Shown here piece by piece: positions 1-7,678 of a stretch of 42,842 bases of DNA. The stretch lies in the NCBI GenBank assembly GCA_035293045.1, contig DATDOY010000248.1, positions 1 through 42,842 on the forward strand, given 5' to 3'. The position numbers and the translations under genes are program-made. Positions within the stretch are counted from its first letter, which is position 1. Each line of letters begins with the position of its first letter. The notes under the pieces are model-generated. The model worked only from the letters and a program-made list of their open reading frames with translations. It had not been told where the DNA came from and made no database searches. Source of the DNA: DATDOY01 sp035293045 (GTDB lineage Bacteria > Actinomycetota > Acidimicrobiia > IMCC26256 > JACPCJ01).

Positions 1-173
1 GCGAGCACCTTCTCGAGTTCGCGGACGTGGGCGCGGAGTTCCCCCTTCACGCTGAGGAACTCCGCGCCCTCGATGGTGGCGATGTGGTGCACGTACTGGA
101 TCACCGACTGGTACTCCGTCCGCAGATCCTCATTGAGGAGCTGGACGAACGTGTCCCGGTCGATGTCGGCCAC
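1..173 (-). CDS. Ferritin-like domain protein (partial, N-terminus only)
   Basis: Only the first 57 codons are present; the gene runs off the left edge. The GTG start lies 4 nt after the stop of the DUF6458 gene, so the two are probably co-transcribed. The visible peptide starts VADIDRDTFVQLLNEDL and continues with an RTEYQSVIQYVHH stretch, an amphipathic helix with Glu and paired His. This resembles helix 1 of bacterioferritin or Dps-like ferritin-like proteins, where Glu and His bind iron. The second half of the metal site lies outside the window, so iron storage versus another diiron role cannot be decided. The family call is an inference from this short stretch. Confidence 0.6.
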   Translation of the reverse strand, partial: MADIDRDTFVQLLNEDLRTEYQSVIQYVHHIATIEGAEFLSVKGELRAHVRELEKVL

Positions 174-177
174 TGGG

Positions 178-441
178 CTAGGCGCGGCTCGTCCGACGGA
201 TTTCGTGATCGGTCAGCTCGCCGTTGTGCTCTCGGATGAGTTCCGATTGCTCTACCCGGCGCTCGCGTCCGAACGGCGCCCACGACGCCCAGAACAGGGC
301 CGAGAGCAGGAACCCGACTGCGGCCACGATCATCAGAATGACGCCGATGGCGTCGAGATTAATCCCGTCGACGTCGGTTTCGACGCCATAAACCAACACC
401 GCGCCGAGGGCGAACAACACAATGCTCGTCCCAAATGCCAT
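178..441 (-). CDS. DUF6458 family small membrane protein
   Basis: An 87-residue protein starting MAFGTSIVLFALGAVLVYGV. An AGGGAGA Shine-Dalgarno about 8 nt before this ATG supports it over a longer in-frame start. Two hydrophobic helices (about residues 5-18 and 30-52) flank a short acidic loop (VETDVDGINLDAIG). The second runs into LLSALFWASW and is followed by a charged cytoplasmic tail rich in Arg and Glu. The pattern of a GxSIxLFxxGA start and a central GxILMxxxxxGxLLS matches the DUF6458 family of Actinobacteria, whose function is unknown. It sits 4 nt upstream of the ferritin-like gene, which suggests one transcript. Confidence 0.75.
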   Translation of the reverse strand: MAFGTSIVLFALGAVLVYGVETDVDGINLDAIGVILMIVAAVGFLLSALFWASWAPFGRERRVEQSELIREHNGELTDHEIRRTSRA

Positions 442-588
442 GACAACGTCTCCCTTTTCGGTCGATGGGTGCGGTGGTTGCTGCACCCAGACCTTCAAGT
501 ACCCGTCGTTCCATCCAGCCGAAACGTTCCCGGCGTCGCGCGGCGGCGCATTTGGGTGTTTCGGCGGGTACGGGGTCCCGCGCCGTCC

Positions 589-963
589 TCAGTTGGCGGC
601 GAGTCGAACGGCCTGCGGGAGGAGGTCGAAGTCTTCTTTGGCCAGGCAGACGCGAATCCCCGCCTCCTCGGCGGCTCGCGCGCGCAGCTCCGGTGTGAGG
701 TAGGCCGAAAAGAGGACGAAGCGCTGAAAGGGCCGACGCTCGACGATTCGCGCGGCGGCGTCGACCCCGCACATTCCGGGCATGGCTTCGTCGATGATGA
801 TCACGTGCGGGTCGCACGCTTCGAGCCGCTCGAGCGCTTCGAGGCCGTTGGTCGCTTCACAGCCGACGACGATCCCTTCATCGGCCGTCTCGAGGATCAC
901 TCGGACGAGGGCGCGCATATCAGATTGGTCGTCGACGATCATGCAGCGTTGGTCGTGGTTCAC
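589..963 (-). CDS. Single-domain response regulator
   Basis: A 124-residue receiver domain with no output domain. The conserved residues are all present: acidic pair D11/D12, phospho-acceptor D58 in VIIIDEAMPG, S86 in LFSA and K109 in CLAK. The product should be a competent phospho-acceptor acting by protein-protein contact, like CheY or Spo0F family members. The GTG start at 963 is supported by a TACGGT box exactly 6 nt upstream, which would give a leaderless mRNA; the next in-frame ATG at 942 would cut into the first beta strand. No kinase gene is adjacent, so it is an orphan here. It resembles in size and organisation the orphan regulator at 34644-35018. Its partner cannot be inferred from this window. 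Confidence 0.9.
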   Translation of the reverse strand: MNHDQRCMIVDDQSDMRALVRVILETADEGIVVGCEATNGLEALERLEACDPHVIIIDEAMPGMCGVDAAARIVERRPFQRFVLFSAYLTPELRARAAEEAGIRVCLAKEDFDLLPQAVRLAAN

Positions 964-969
964 GCGGCG

Positions 970-975
970 ACCGTA
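970..975 (-). promoter_or_regulatory. -10 box TACGGT, leaderless promoter of the response regulator
   Basis: On the minus strand TACGGT is followed by six bases (CGCCGC) and then the GTG start. This TANNNT-N6-start layout recurs at other genes in the window. A clear -35 box is not visible. Confidence 0.5.
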
Positions 976-1064
976 CGCGAAGACTCGCTCCGCCGGGATG
1001 GCCCGCTCGGATCATTCGTGTGCATGCTCCGACGCGGGCGCGCTACATCAGCGCGCACAACGCG

Positions 1065-1754
1065 CTACTCGTTGATCCCGCACTCCAGCTTGTCGGTACC
1101 GCGCCAGCGGCCGGACCGGGGATCGTCGCCCGGGGCCACCGGGCTCGTGCAGGGCCAGCACCCAATCGAGGGATAGCCCCTCGTCGTCAGCGGGTGCACG
1201 AGCAGATCGTGGTCGCGGACGTAGCCGTCGACGTCGGCGGCCGTCCACGCGGCGAGGGGATTGACCTTCACGAGGCCGCGCTGCTCATCCCAGTGCACGA
1301 CGGCGGTACCCGCGCGCGTCGGCGACTCGTCGCGCCGGAGTCCACTTATCCACGCCGCCCGCCCGCTGAGCGCGCGGTTGAGGGGCTCGACCTTCCGGGC
1401 GGCACAGCACGCATCGACGTCGGTCTTCCACAGGTCGTCGGGGGCGACGAGCGGGTCCATGACGGTCACGCTGAGGTCGTACCGACGCTTGACCTGGTCT
1501 ACGTACCACAGCGTCTCGGCGAAGTGGTACTGCGTGTCGAGGAACACGACCTCGATGTCGGGGACCACTCCAACGGCGATGTCGATGAGGACGGCGTCCT
1601 GGAACGACGCGGCGAGGACGAGGCCGGTGCCGAAACGGTCGGCTGCCCACCGCACGATCTGACCAGCCGGCGCCCCTTCGAGCTCCCGCGCATGGGCGGC
1701 GATTTCCCGGAGGTCGATGGCGCGCGGGCGCACAGCGATGGGCTGTTCGGTCAT
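1065..1754 (-). CDS. cysH: Phosphoadenylyl/adenylyl-sulfate reductase CysH (APS-reductase type)
   Basis: A 229-residue PAPS-reductase family protein that reduces activated sulfate (APS or PAPS) to sulfite using thioredoxin. The N-terminal half carries the nucleotide-binding fold with an AASFQDAVLIDI P-loop-like segment and the FLDTQYHF motif. Cysteine pairs C116-C117 and C199-x2-C202 match the [4Fe-4S] ligands of APS reductases and bacterial cluster-containing CysH. Catalytic C225 sits in the C-terminal KLECGINE motif. The cluster-bearing form is usually APS-specific, so APS is the likelier substrate, though this is inferred. It lies 27 nt downstream of sir, and the pair would carry sulfate from APS to sulfide. 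The ATG start has no strong Shine-Dalgarno. Confidence 0.93.
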   Translation of the reverse strand: MTEQPIAVRPRAIDLREIAAHARELEGAPAGQIVRWAADRFGTGLVLAASFQDAVLIDIAVGVVPDIEVVFLDTQYHFAETLWYVDQVKRRYDLSVTVMDPLVAPDDLWKTDVDACCAARKVEPLNRALSGRAAWISGLRRDESPTRAGTAVVHWDEQRGLVKVNPLAAWTAADVDGYVRDHDLLVHPLTTRGYPSIGCWPCTSPVAPGDDPRSGRWRGTDKLECGINE

Positions 1755-1781
1755 TGCGACGTCACGATCCGTGCGCCGACG

Positions 1782-3620
1782 TCAGGTCGCGCACTCGGAC
1801 GCGCCGACCACTGCCTCATACGGCCCGGTCTCGCCGAAGTCGACATAGAAGTCCGGCGAAACCTCGGGGTCGGGAAACTCGTCGAGGTCGGCGACAAGGG
1901 CACCGACCGCCTTGGCTCCGCCGGCGCGATCGACCCACTCGTGAAAGCGCTCGCCCGCCTGCCGGTCTTCGGCGAACTTCCCGACGATGCGCACGACGGC
2001 GGCGGCGGCGTTCTTGGCCGGGAGCTTTGCCGCCTTCTCGCCGAACTCGATCTGCTCGCGACCGACGCGTCCGCCGAGCAACATCTGGTAGCCGGGCGCC
2101 GATCGGCCGTGAGCGCGTCGTTCGAGGCCGTAGAACCCGATGGACGAGATGTGGTGCTGGCCGCACGAGTTGGTGCAGCCGGAGATATTGACGCTGACGT
2201 CGCCGACTTCCCCGAGGCCCGACTCCTCGAGGGCGCGGCCGATGTCGTCCGCGAGGCCCCGGCTCTGGGTGACGGCGAGGTTGCACGTGTCGGCGCCCGG
2301 GCAGGCGACGACGTCGCGCGCGAGCTGCGCGCCGGGTTCGGCCATGTCGAGGGCCCGGAGTCGCTCGCGGATCTGCGGGAGTTGCTCCTCGGTGACCTGG
2401 CGGAACACGAAGTTCTGCCGGTTCGTCACTCGCACCTCGAGATCGAAATCGCGAGCGATCGCAGCGACGCCTCGGAATTGATCGCCGGTGATGTCGCCGA
2501 GTCGGCAGAACGTATTGACGCTCACCGTCCCGTTGGCGCTCCCGCGCACGACGTTCGCCTCGTCCCAGCGGGTGTCGGGGTCGGTCGACCGGAGCTTGAC
2601 GATCACGCCATCGAGCGGCCGGGGCTGAACGGCGCCCATCCCGGCCGGCGCGTCGCCGACCTCGAGGACGTGCTGGGGGATGCCGCCGGGGAAGTTGGCC
2701 GTCCCGATCAGGAACCGGCGCTCCTTTTTGATGCGCTCCCGCAGTTCGTCGGCGCCCATGCTGTCGACGAGCCACTTGAGACGCGCCCGAAGCTTGTTGT
2801 CGCGGTTGCCGTAGTGGTCGAAGGTGCGCAGCACCGCTTCGAGCGTGGGGAGAAGGTCTTCGCGAGCCGTGAACTCCTCGAGAGCGATGGCCGGATGCGG
2901 GTTGGCGCCGAGGCCGCCGGCGAGGAACACGCGAAACCCGGGCTCGATCGATCCGTCTTCGCGCTTGCGCGCGGCGGCGATGACGCCGACGTCGTTGAAC
3001 ATCGCCTGACCGCAGTCGGTGTCGCAGCCCGAGAAGTTGATCTTGAACTTCCGGGGAAGCCGCTGGCCGTAGGGGTGGCGGAGGAAGTGCTCCGTGGTGG
3101 CTTGCGCCCAGGGGGTGATGTCGAGGATCTCGAATGGGCACGCGCCGGCGAGATGGCACCCCATCACGTTGCGAACCGTGTCGCCGCACGCCTCTCGGGT
3201 CGTCAGACCGACCACGGCGAGATCGCGCATGAGGTCGGCGACTTCGGACAGTTCGACGAAATGGAACTGGACGTTCTGTCGGGTGGTGATGTGGCCCCAG
3301 CCGCGGGAGTACCGCTCGCCGAGGTAGCCGAGCATCTCGAGCTGTTCGGGGCTGAGGCGACCGTGAGGGACCTTCACACGCACCATTTGGCTGGTGCCGC
3401 CCTGGCGTTGGCCATAGATGCCGTTGTTCAAGCGGAAGACGCGGAAGACGTCGTCGTCGAGTTCGCCTTCGAGGAAGCGCTTGGCGTTTCTAGCGAAGGT
3501 GGCGATCTCCTTTTCCACCACCGGATCGAGGGCGCGCTCACGCAGCTCGTTGACGTCGATGGTCTGACGGACCTTCGCTTGTGCGGGTGTTGGATTGATC
3601 TGCGTGACGTCGACGGCCAT
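1782..3620 (-). CDS. sir: Ferredoxin-dependent sulfite (or nitrite) reductase
   Basis: A 612-residue siroheme/[4Fe-4S] reductase. The cluster and siroheme-bridging cysteines are visible as C-x5-C in CPGADTCNLAVTQS and C-x3-C in NISGCTNSCGQHH. Two tandem ferredoxin-like half-domains and two catalytic repeats are evident, with TTRQNVQFHF in the first half and VTNRQNFVF in the second. The six-electron reduction of sulfite to sulfide is preferred over nitrite reduction because the gene leads directly into cysH. Family members of the NirA type can act on either, so this is inferred. The chosen ATG begins MAVDVTQINPTPAQAK. In-frame codons upstream reach 3746, but they overlap the candidate promoter. 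The leader from that promoter would be about 95 nt. Confidence 0.92.
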   Translation of the reverse strand: MAVDVTQINPTPAQAKVRQTIDVNELRERALDPVVEKEIATFARNAKRFLEGELDDDVFRVFRLNNGIYGQRQGGTSQMVRVKVPHGRLSPEQLEMLGYLGERYSRGWGHITTRQNVQFHFVELSEVADLMRDLAVVGLTTREACGDTVRNVMGCHLAGACPFEILDITPWAQATTEHFLRHPYGQRLPRKFKINFSGCDTDCGQAMFNDVGVIAAARKREDGSIEPGFRVFLAGGLGANPHPAIALEEFTAREDLLPTLEAVLRTFDHYGNRDNKLRARLKWLVDSMGADELRERIKKERRFLIGTANFPGGIPQHVLEVGDAPAGMGAVQPRPLDGVIVKLRSTDPDTRWDEANVVRGSANGTVSVNTFCRLGDITGDQFRGVAAIARDFDLEVRVTNRQNFVFRQVTEEQLPQIRERLRALDMAEPGAQLARDVVACPGADTCNLAVTQSRGLADDIGRALEESGLGEVGDVSVNISGCTNSCGQHHISSIGFYGLERRAHGRSAPGYQMLLGGRVGREQIEFGEKAAKLPAKNAAAAVVRIVGKFAEDRQAGERFHEWVDRAGGAKAVGALVADLDEFPDPEVSPDFYVDFGETGPYEAVVGASECAT

Positions 3621-3720
3621 GGCCGACCCCCAAGGAGCTGCGGCTTCCAGGCACGCTCGCCGAATGACGGCGACGCCCGCTCCGGAACTTCCCGACCAGG
3701 CTACCGCTGGTCTGGCTAAA

Positions 3721-3748
3721 AGTCTACCTGTTAGGTCGGATTTCACGA
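3721..3748 (-). promoter_or_regulatory. Candidate sir-cysH promoter with embedded operator
   Basis: On the minus strand a -35-like TCGTGA (3743-3748) and a -10 TAGACT (3721-3726) are separated by 16 bp. The spacer and the first base of the -10 form a perfect 11-bp inverted repeat, ACCTAACAGGT (3726-3736). A repressor bound there would block the promoter. The regulator is not identified and the -35 match is weak. Confidence 0.4.
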
Positions 3749-3775
3749 CCCAGCCCCGCCGTCCCCCTAATGCCG

Positions 3776-3822
3776 AACTTTGTTTCTCTACCTCGCATTA
3801 CGGTGAGCAGAGAAACAAAGTT
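3776..3822 (-). terminator. 14-bp perfect hairpin between proS and sir
   Basis: Arms AACTTTGTTTCTCT (3776-3789) and AGAGAAACAAAGTT (3809-3822) pair without mismatch around a 19-nt loop. The hairpin begins 15 nt past the proS stop, so it probably ends proS transcription. There is no U-tract after it and the stem is A/T-rich, unlike the GC-rich terminators elsewhere in the window. A protein-binding role is therefore also possible. Confidence 0.55.
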
Positions 3823-3836
3823 GGGAGGGGGGGCTC

Positions 3837-5273
3837 TCAATAGGCGCGGGCGACGATGGCGACGAGGTCCGGGGCCTCGCCGGGGTCGTCGGTCTCGGCC
3901 ACGGTCCCGTCGGGGTTGACGAGGCAACGCACGCTCACTCCGTCCTCCGCGAGGCGCTGCTCGCCGGTGCGGCCGTCGACCTCGTCGCACAGCACCCGCC
4001 ACGGAAGGCGAGCGAATCCGGACTTGGCGGCTTCGGCGGCTTCCTCAATCGTCGAGACCTCGGCCGTGCGGGCATCCGCAAACGCTTGCGCTTCGTCGAA
4101 CAGTGCAGCGTGGACAGCGTCGAGCATCTCGGTGACGCGTGCGGCGGCCTCTCCCACCGGCACCGGGATTTTCGACCCGTCGTGACGCCGCACGATGGTC
4201 ACGTTGCCCTCGGCAAGATCGCGCGGGCCGAGTTCGACCCGGACCGGAACGCCCTTCAGTTCCCACTCGGTTGACCGGCGCCCGAACGACTGGTCGGTTC
4301 GCAGATCGACCTCGGCCCGGATGCCCGAGCCCTGCAAAGCAGCCACGAGCCGCTGCCCCTCCTCGCCCGCGCCGTCTTCGTCGCGTACCACGAGCACCAC
4401 GACCTGGATCGGGGCCAACCGGGGAGGAAGGCGCAGTCCTTGATCGTCGCCGTGGGCCATGATCAGCGCGCCGACCATTCGGGTCGTCACTCCCCAAGAG
4501 GTCTGCCACGCGAACTGCTGTTGACCCTCCTCGTCGAGAAATTGGGTGCCGAACATCCGCGAGAAGTTCTGCCCCAGCTCGTGGCTCGTGCCCATCTGGA
4601 GCGCCTTCCCGTCGCGCATCATCGCCTCCCCCGTCATCGAGTTGATCGCCCCGGGGAATCGCTCGGAGGGAGGCTTGCGGCCCACGATCACCGGCACCGC
4701 CATCACGTTGACCCAGAAGTCCTCGTACACGTCGTGGAGGATCTGCCGCGCGTATGCCGACGCATCCTGCTGCGTGGCGTGCGCCGTGTGCCCCTCCTGC
4801 CAGAGAAACTCGGTCGTCCGCAGGAAGATCCTGGGGCGCAGCTCCCAGCGCACGACGTTGCACCATTGGTTGAGGAGCAGGGGAAGGTCCCGATAGCTCT
4901 GCACCCACTTGGCAAAGTAGTGGTTGATGATCGTCTCGCTCGTCGGACGCACGACGACGGGCTCCTCGAGCTCCTTGCCCCCTCCATGGGTGACCACCGC
5001 GAGCTCAGGTGCGAAGCCGGCAACGTGCTCCGCTTCCTTCTCAAGGAACGAAAGCGGGATGAACAGGGGGAAGTACGCATTCTCGGCACCCGTCGCCTTG
5101 ATGCGATCGTCGACGCCGCGCTGCATTCGCTCCCAGAGGGCGTAGGCGTACGGCCGGATGACCATGGTGCCCCGCACGGGGCCGTTGTCGGCGAGCTCCG
5201 CCTTGTTGAGGACATCCTGATACCAACGGGGGAAATCGTCGGCCTGGGGGGTGAGGATCGGAGCCTTCGCCAT
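3837..5273 (-). CDS. proS: Prolyl-tRNA synthetase, short archaeal/eukaryotic type
   Basis: A 478-residue class II synthetase that attaches proline to tRNA(Pro). The class II core is present: motif 2 region VRWELRPRIFLRTTEFLWQEG and a GTSHELGQNFSRMFG stretch in motif 3 context. An anticodon-binding domain follows (about 285-390), and a C-terminal extension ends in Tyr (VAIVARAY). The absence of the roughly 180-residue editing insertion between motifs 2 and 3, together with the terminal Tyr, marks the archaeal/eukaryotic (type 3) form rather than the long bacterial form. The ATG was chosen because the family starts near the WYQDVLNKAEL motif and because a TACGAT box lies exactly 6 nt upstream, implying a leaderless mRNA. 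The gene is divergent from rimP. Confidence 0.95.
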   Translation of the reverse strand: MAKAPILTPQADDFPRWYQDVLNKAELADNGPVRGTMVIRPYAYALWERMQRGVDDRIKATGAENAYFPLFIPLSFLEKEAEHVAGFAPELAVVTHGGGKELEEPVVVRPTSETIINHYFAKWVQSYRDLPLLLNQWCNVVRWELRPRIFLRTTEFLWQEGHTAHATQQDASAYARQILHDVYEDFWVNVMAVPVIVGRKPPSERFPGAINSMTGEAMMRDGKALQMGTSHELGQNFSRMFGTQFLDEEGQQQFAWQTSWGVTTRMVGALIMAHGDDQGLRLPPRLAPIQVVVLVVRDEDGAGEEGQRLVAALQGSGIRAEVDLRTDQSFGRRSTEWELKGVPVRVELGPRDLAEGNVTIVRRHDGSKIPVPVGEAAARVTEMLDAVHAALFDEAQAFADARTAEVSTIEEAAEAAKSGFARLPWRVLCDEVDGRTGEQRLAEDGVSVRCLVNPDGTVAETDDPGEAPDLVAIVARAY

Positions 5274-5279
5274 GGACGG

Positions 5280-5285
5280 ATCGTA
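5280..5285 (-). promoter_or_regulatory. -10 box TACGAT, leaderless promoter of proS
   Basis: On the minus strand TACGAT is followed by CCGTCC and the proS ATG, so transcription would start at or next to the start codon. No Shine-Dalgarno is visible, which fits. Confidence 0.55.
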
Positions 5286-5443
5286 ATCACGCTCACCGGG
5301 GACCCCGGAGCGAAAACGCGCCGAGCCGCCGCCCTCTCGGTGCTTCTCTGCCGCCTCCGAAGCATGGCGAGCCGCCGCCATGCCTGACGAAGGCCGTTTG
5401 CAGTACCATGGATGCGCTCGTCGTAACAGGAAGGACCTGGTCG

Positions 5444-5470
5444 ACGTGGGCTCAACGCCCACGTTTTTTT
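5444..5470 (+). terminator. Intrinsic terminator/attenuator in the rimP leader
   Basis: A perfect 8-bp stem (ACGTGGGC, loop TCAAC, GCCCACGT) is followed directly by a run of T. This textbook Rho-independent terminator lies about 100 nt upstream of rimP and reads toward it. A TANNNT box (TACCAT, 5404-5409) with a weak upstream CTGACG (5384-5389) could start a transcript that meets this hairpin. No full gene lies between that box and the terminator. Attenuation of the rimP-nusA-infB operon is the natural reading, because NusA acts at such hairpins. A short independent RNA of about 55 nt is the alternative. Confidence 0.7.
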
Positions 5471-5572
5471 GTGGCCCGGTACCGGGTCGCCGACGAGCGC
5501 GGCCAGCGTTCGAGACAGGTTCAGGCCACGATTGACCGAGGCCCGATGATCGAGGAAGGGAAGGGAGGGAAG

Positions 5573-6097
5573 ATGGACGTGCACGAGACGGTGAAGGCGG
5601 CTGTCGAGCCCCTCCTCGCCCCCCGAGGGATCGAACTGTTCGACGTCGAGATCGTCGGGGCCGGCAACGCCCGCGTGTTGCGCCTGTCGGTGGATCGTGA
5701 CGGTGGCGTCGACCTCGACACCATCGCCGAGGTGAGTCACCTGGTGTCACCCGTCCTCGACGCCGACGAGCTGATCGATGGTGCGTACACCCTCGAGGTT
5801 TCGAGTCCCGGCCTCGAGCGGCCGCTGCGCCTGCCCGCGCATTTCCGGCGCGTCGTCGGCCAAACGATCGCCGTGAAGACACACCGCGAGGTCGACGGCG
5901 AGCGCCGGCACCAAGGCGCGCTCGCCAACGTCGACGACGACGGCATCACGATCGATATCGCGGGCACCGAACGCCGCGTGCCGTTCGCCGACGTGGCGTC
6001 GGCCCGCACCGTGTTCGAGTGGGGGCCCGCGCCCAAGCCCGGCTCCGGCGCCAACAAGCGCCAGAAGAACCAACCCAAGAAGACGACGAGGGTCTAA
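5573..6097 (+). CDS. rimP: Ribosome maturation factor RimP
   Basis: A 174-residue protein needed for maturation of the 30S subunit. The N-terminal alpha/beta domain (about 1-80) includes GIELFDVEIVGAGNARVLRL and DLDTIAEVSHLVSPVLD. The hallmark YTLEVSSPGLERPL follows, then an SH3-like C-terminal domain (about 90-150) and a basic tail rich in Lys, Gln and Asn. The ATG at 5573 is preceded by a strong purine-rich Shine-Dalgarno (AAGGGAGGGA), so the longer in-frame opening upstream is rejected. It heads the rimP-nusA-rnpM-infB operon; nusA starts 5 nt after its stop. The upstream terminator hairpin suggests transcriptional control of the whole operon. Confidence 0.96.
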   Translation: MDVHETVKAAVEPLLAPRGIELFDVEIVGAGNARVLRLSVDRDGGVDLDTIAEVSHLVSPVLDADELIDGAYTLEVSSPGLERPLRLPAHFRRVVGQTIAVKTHREVDGERRHQGALANVDDDGITIDIAGTERRVPFADVASARTVFEWGPAPKPGSGANKRQKNQPKKTTRV

Positions 6098-6102
6098 CGG
6101 TC

Positions 6103-7425
<1,323 letters not shown>

Positions 7426-7678
7426 ACCGCAGCGCACGTGTGTCGGTTGCCAACGCATCGCGGGGCAGTCGGGGCTCGTGCGAATTGTGCGGCGACCTGA
7501 TGGCTCGCTCGTGGCCGGGCGCCACGAAGCCGGCCGAGGGGCCTGGCTGTGCCAGGGGTCGCCGGAATGCTTCGAATTCGCCGTTCGGCGACGGGCGTTC
7601 GCACGGGTCTTCCGTGGGGGCGTTGCACCGGGGGCAATCGACGCGCTGCGTGAGAGACTGTTTCACTAGCGATTACCT

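Noticed and set aside
1020..3719. Long plus-strand open frame (about 900 codons) opposite cysH and sir
   Set aside because: Both cysH and sir have intact catalytic residues on the other strand; this frame shows no family motif and is a GC-driven shadow.
3740..3800. Short open frame (24 codons) within the hairpin region upstream of sir
   Set aside because: It starts upstream of the candidate promoter and has no ribosome site.
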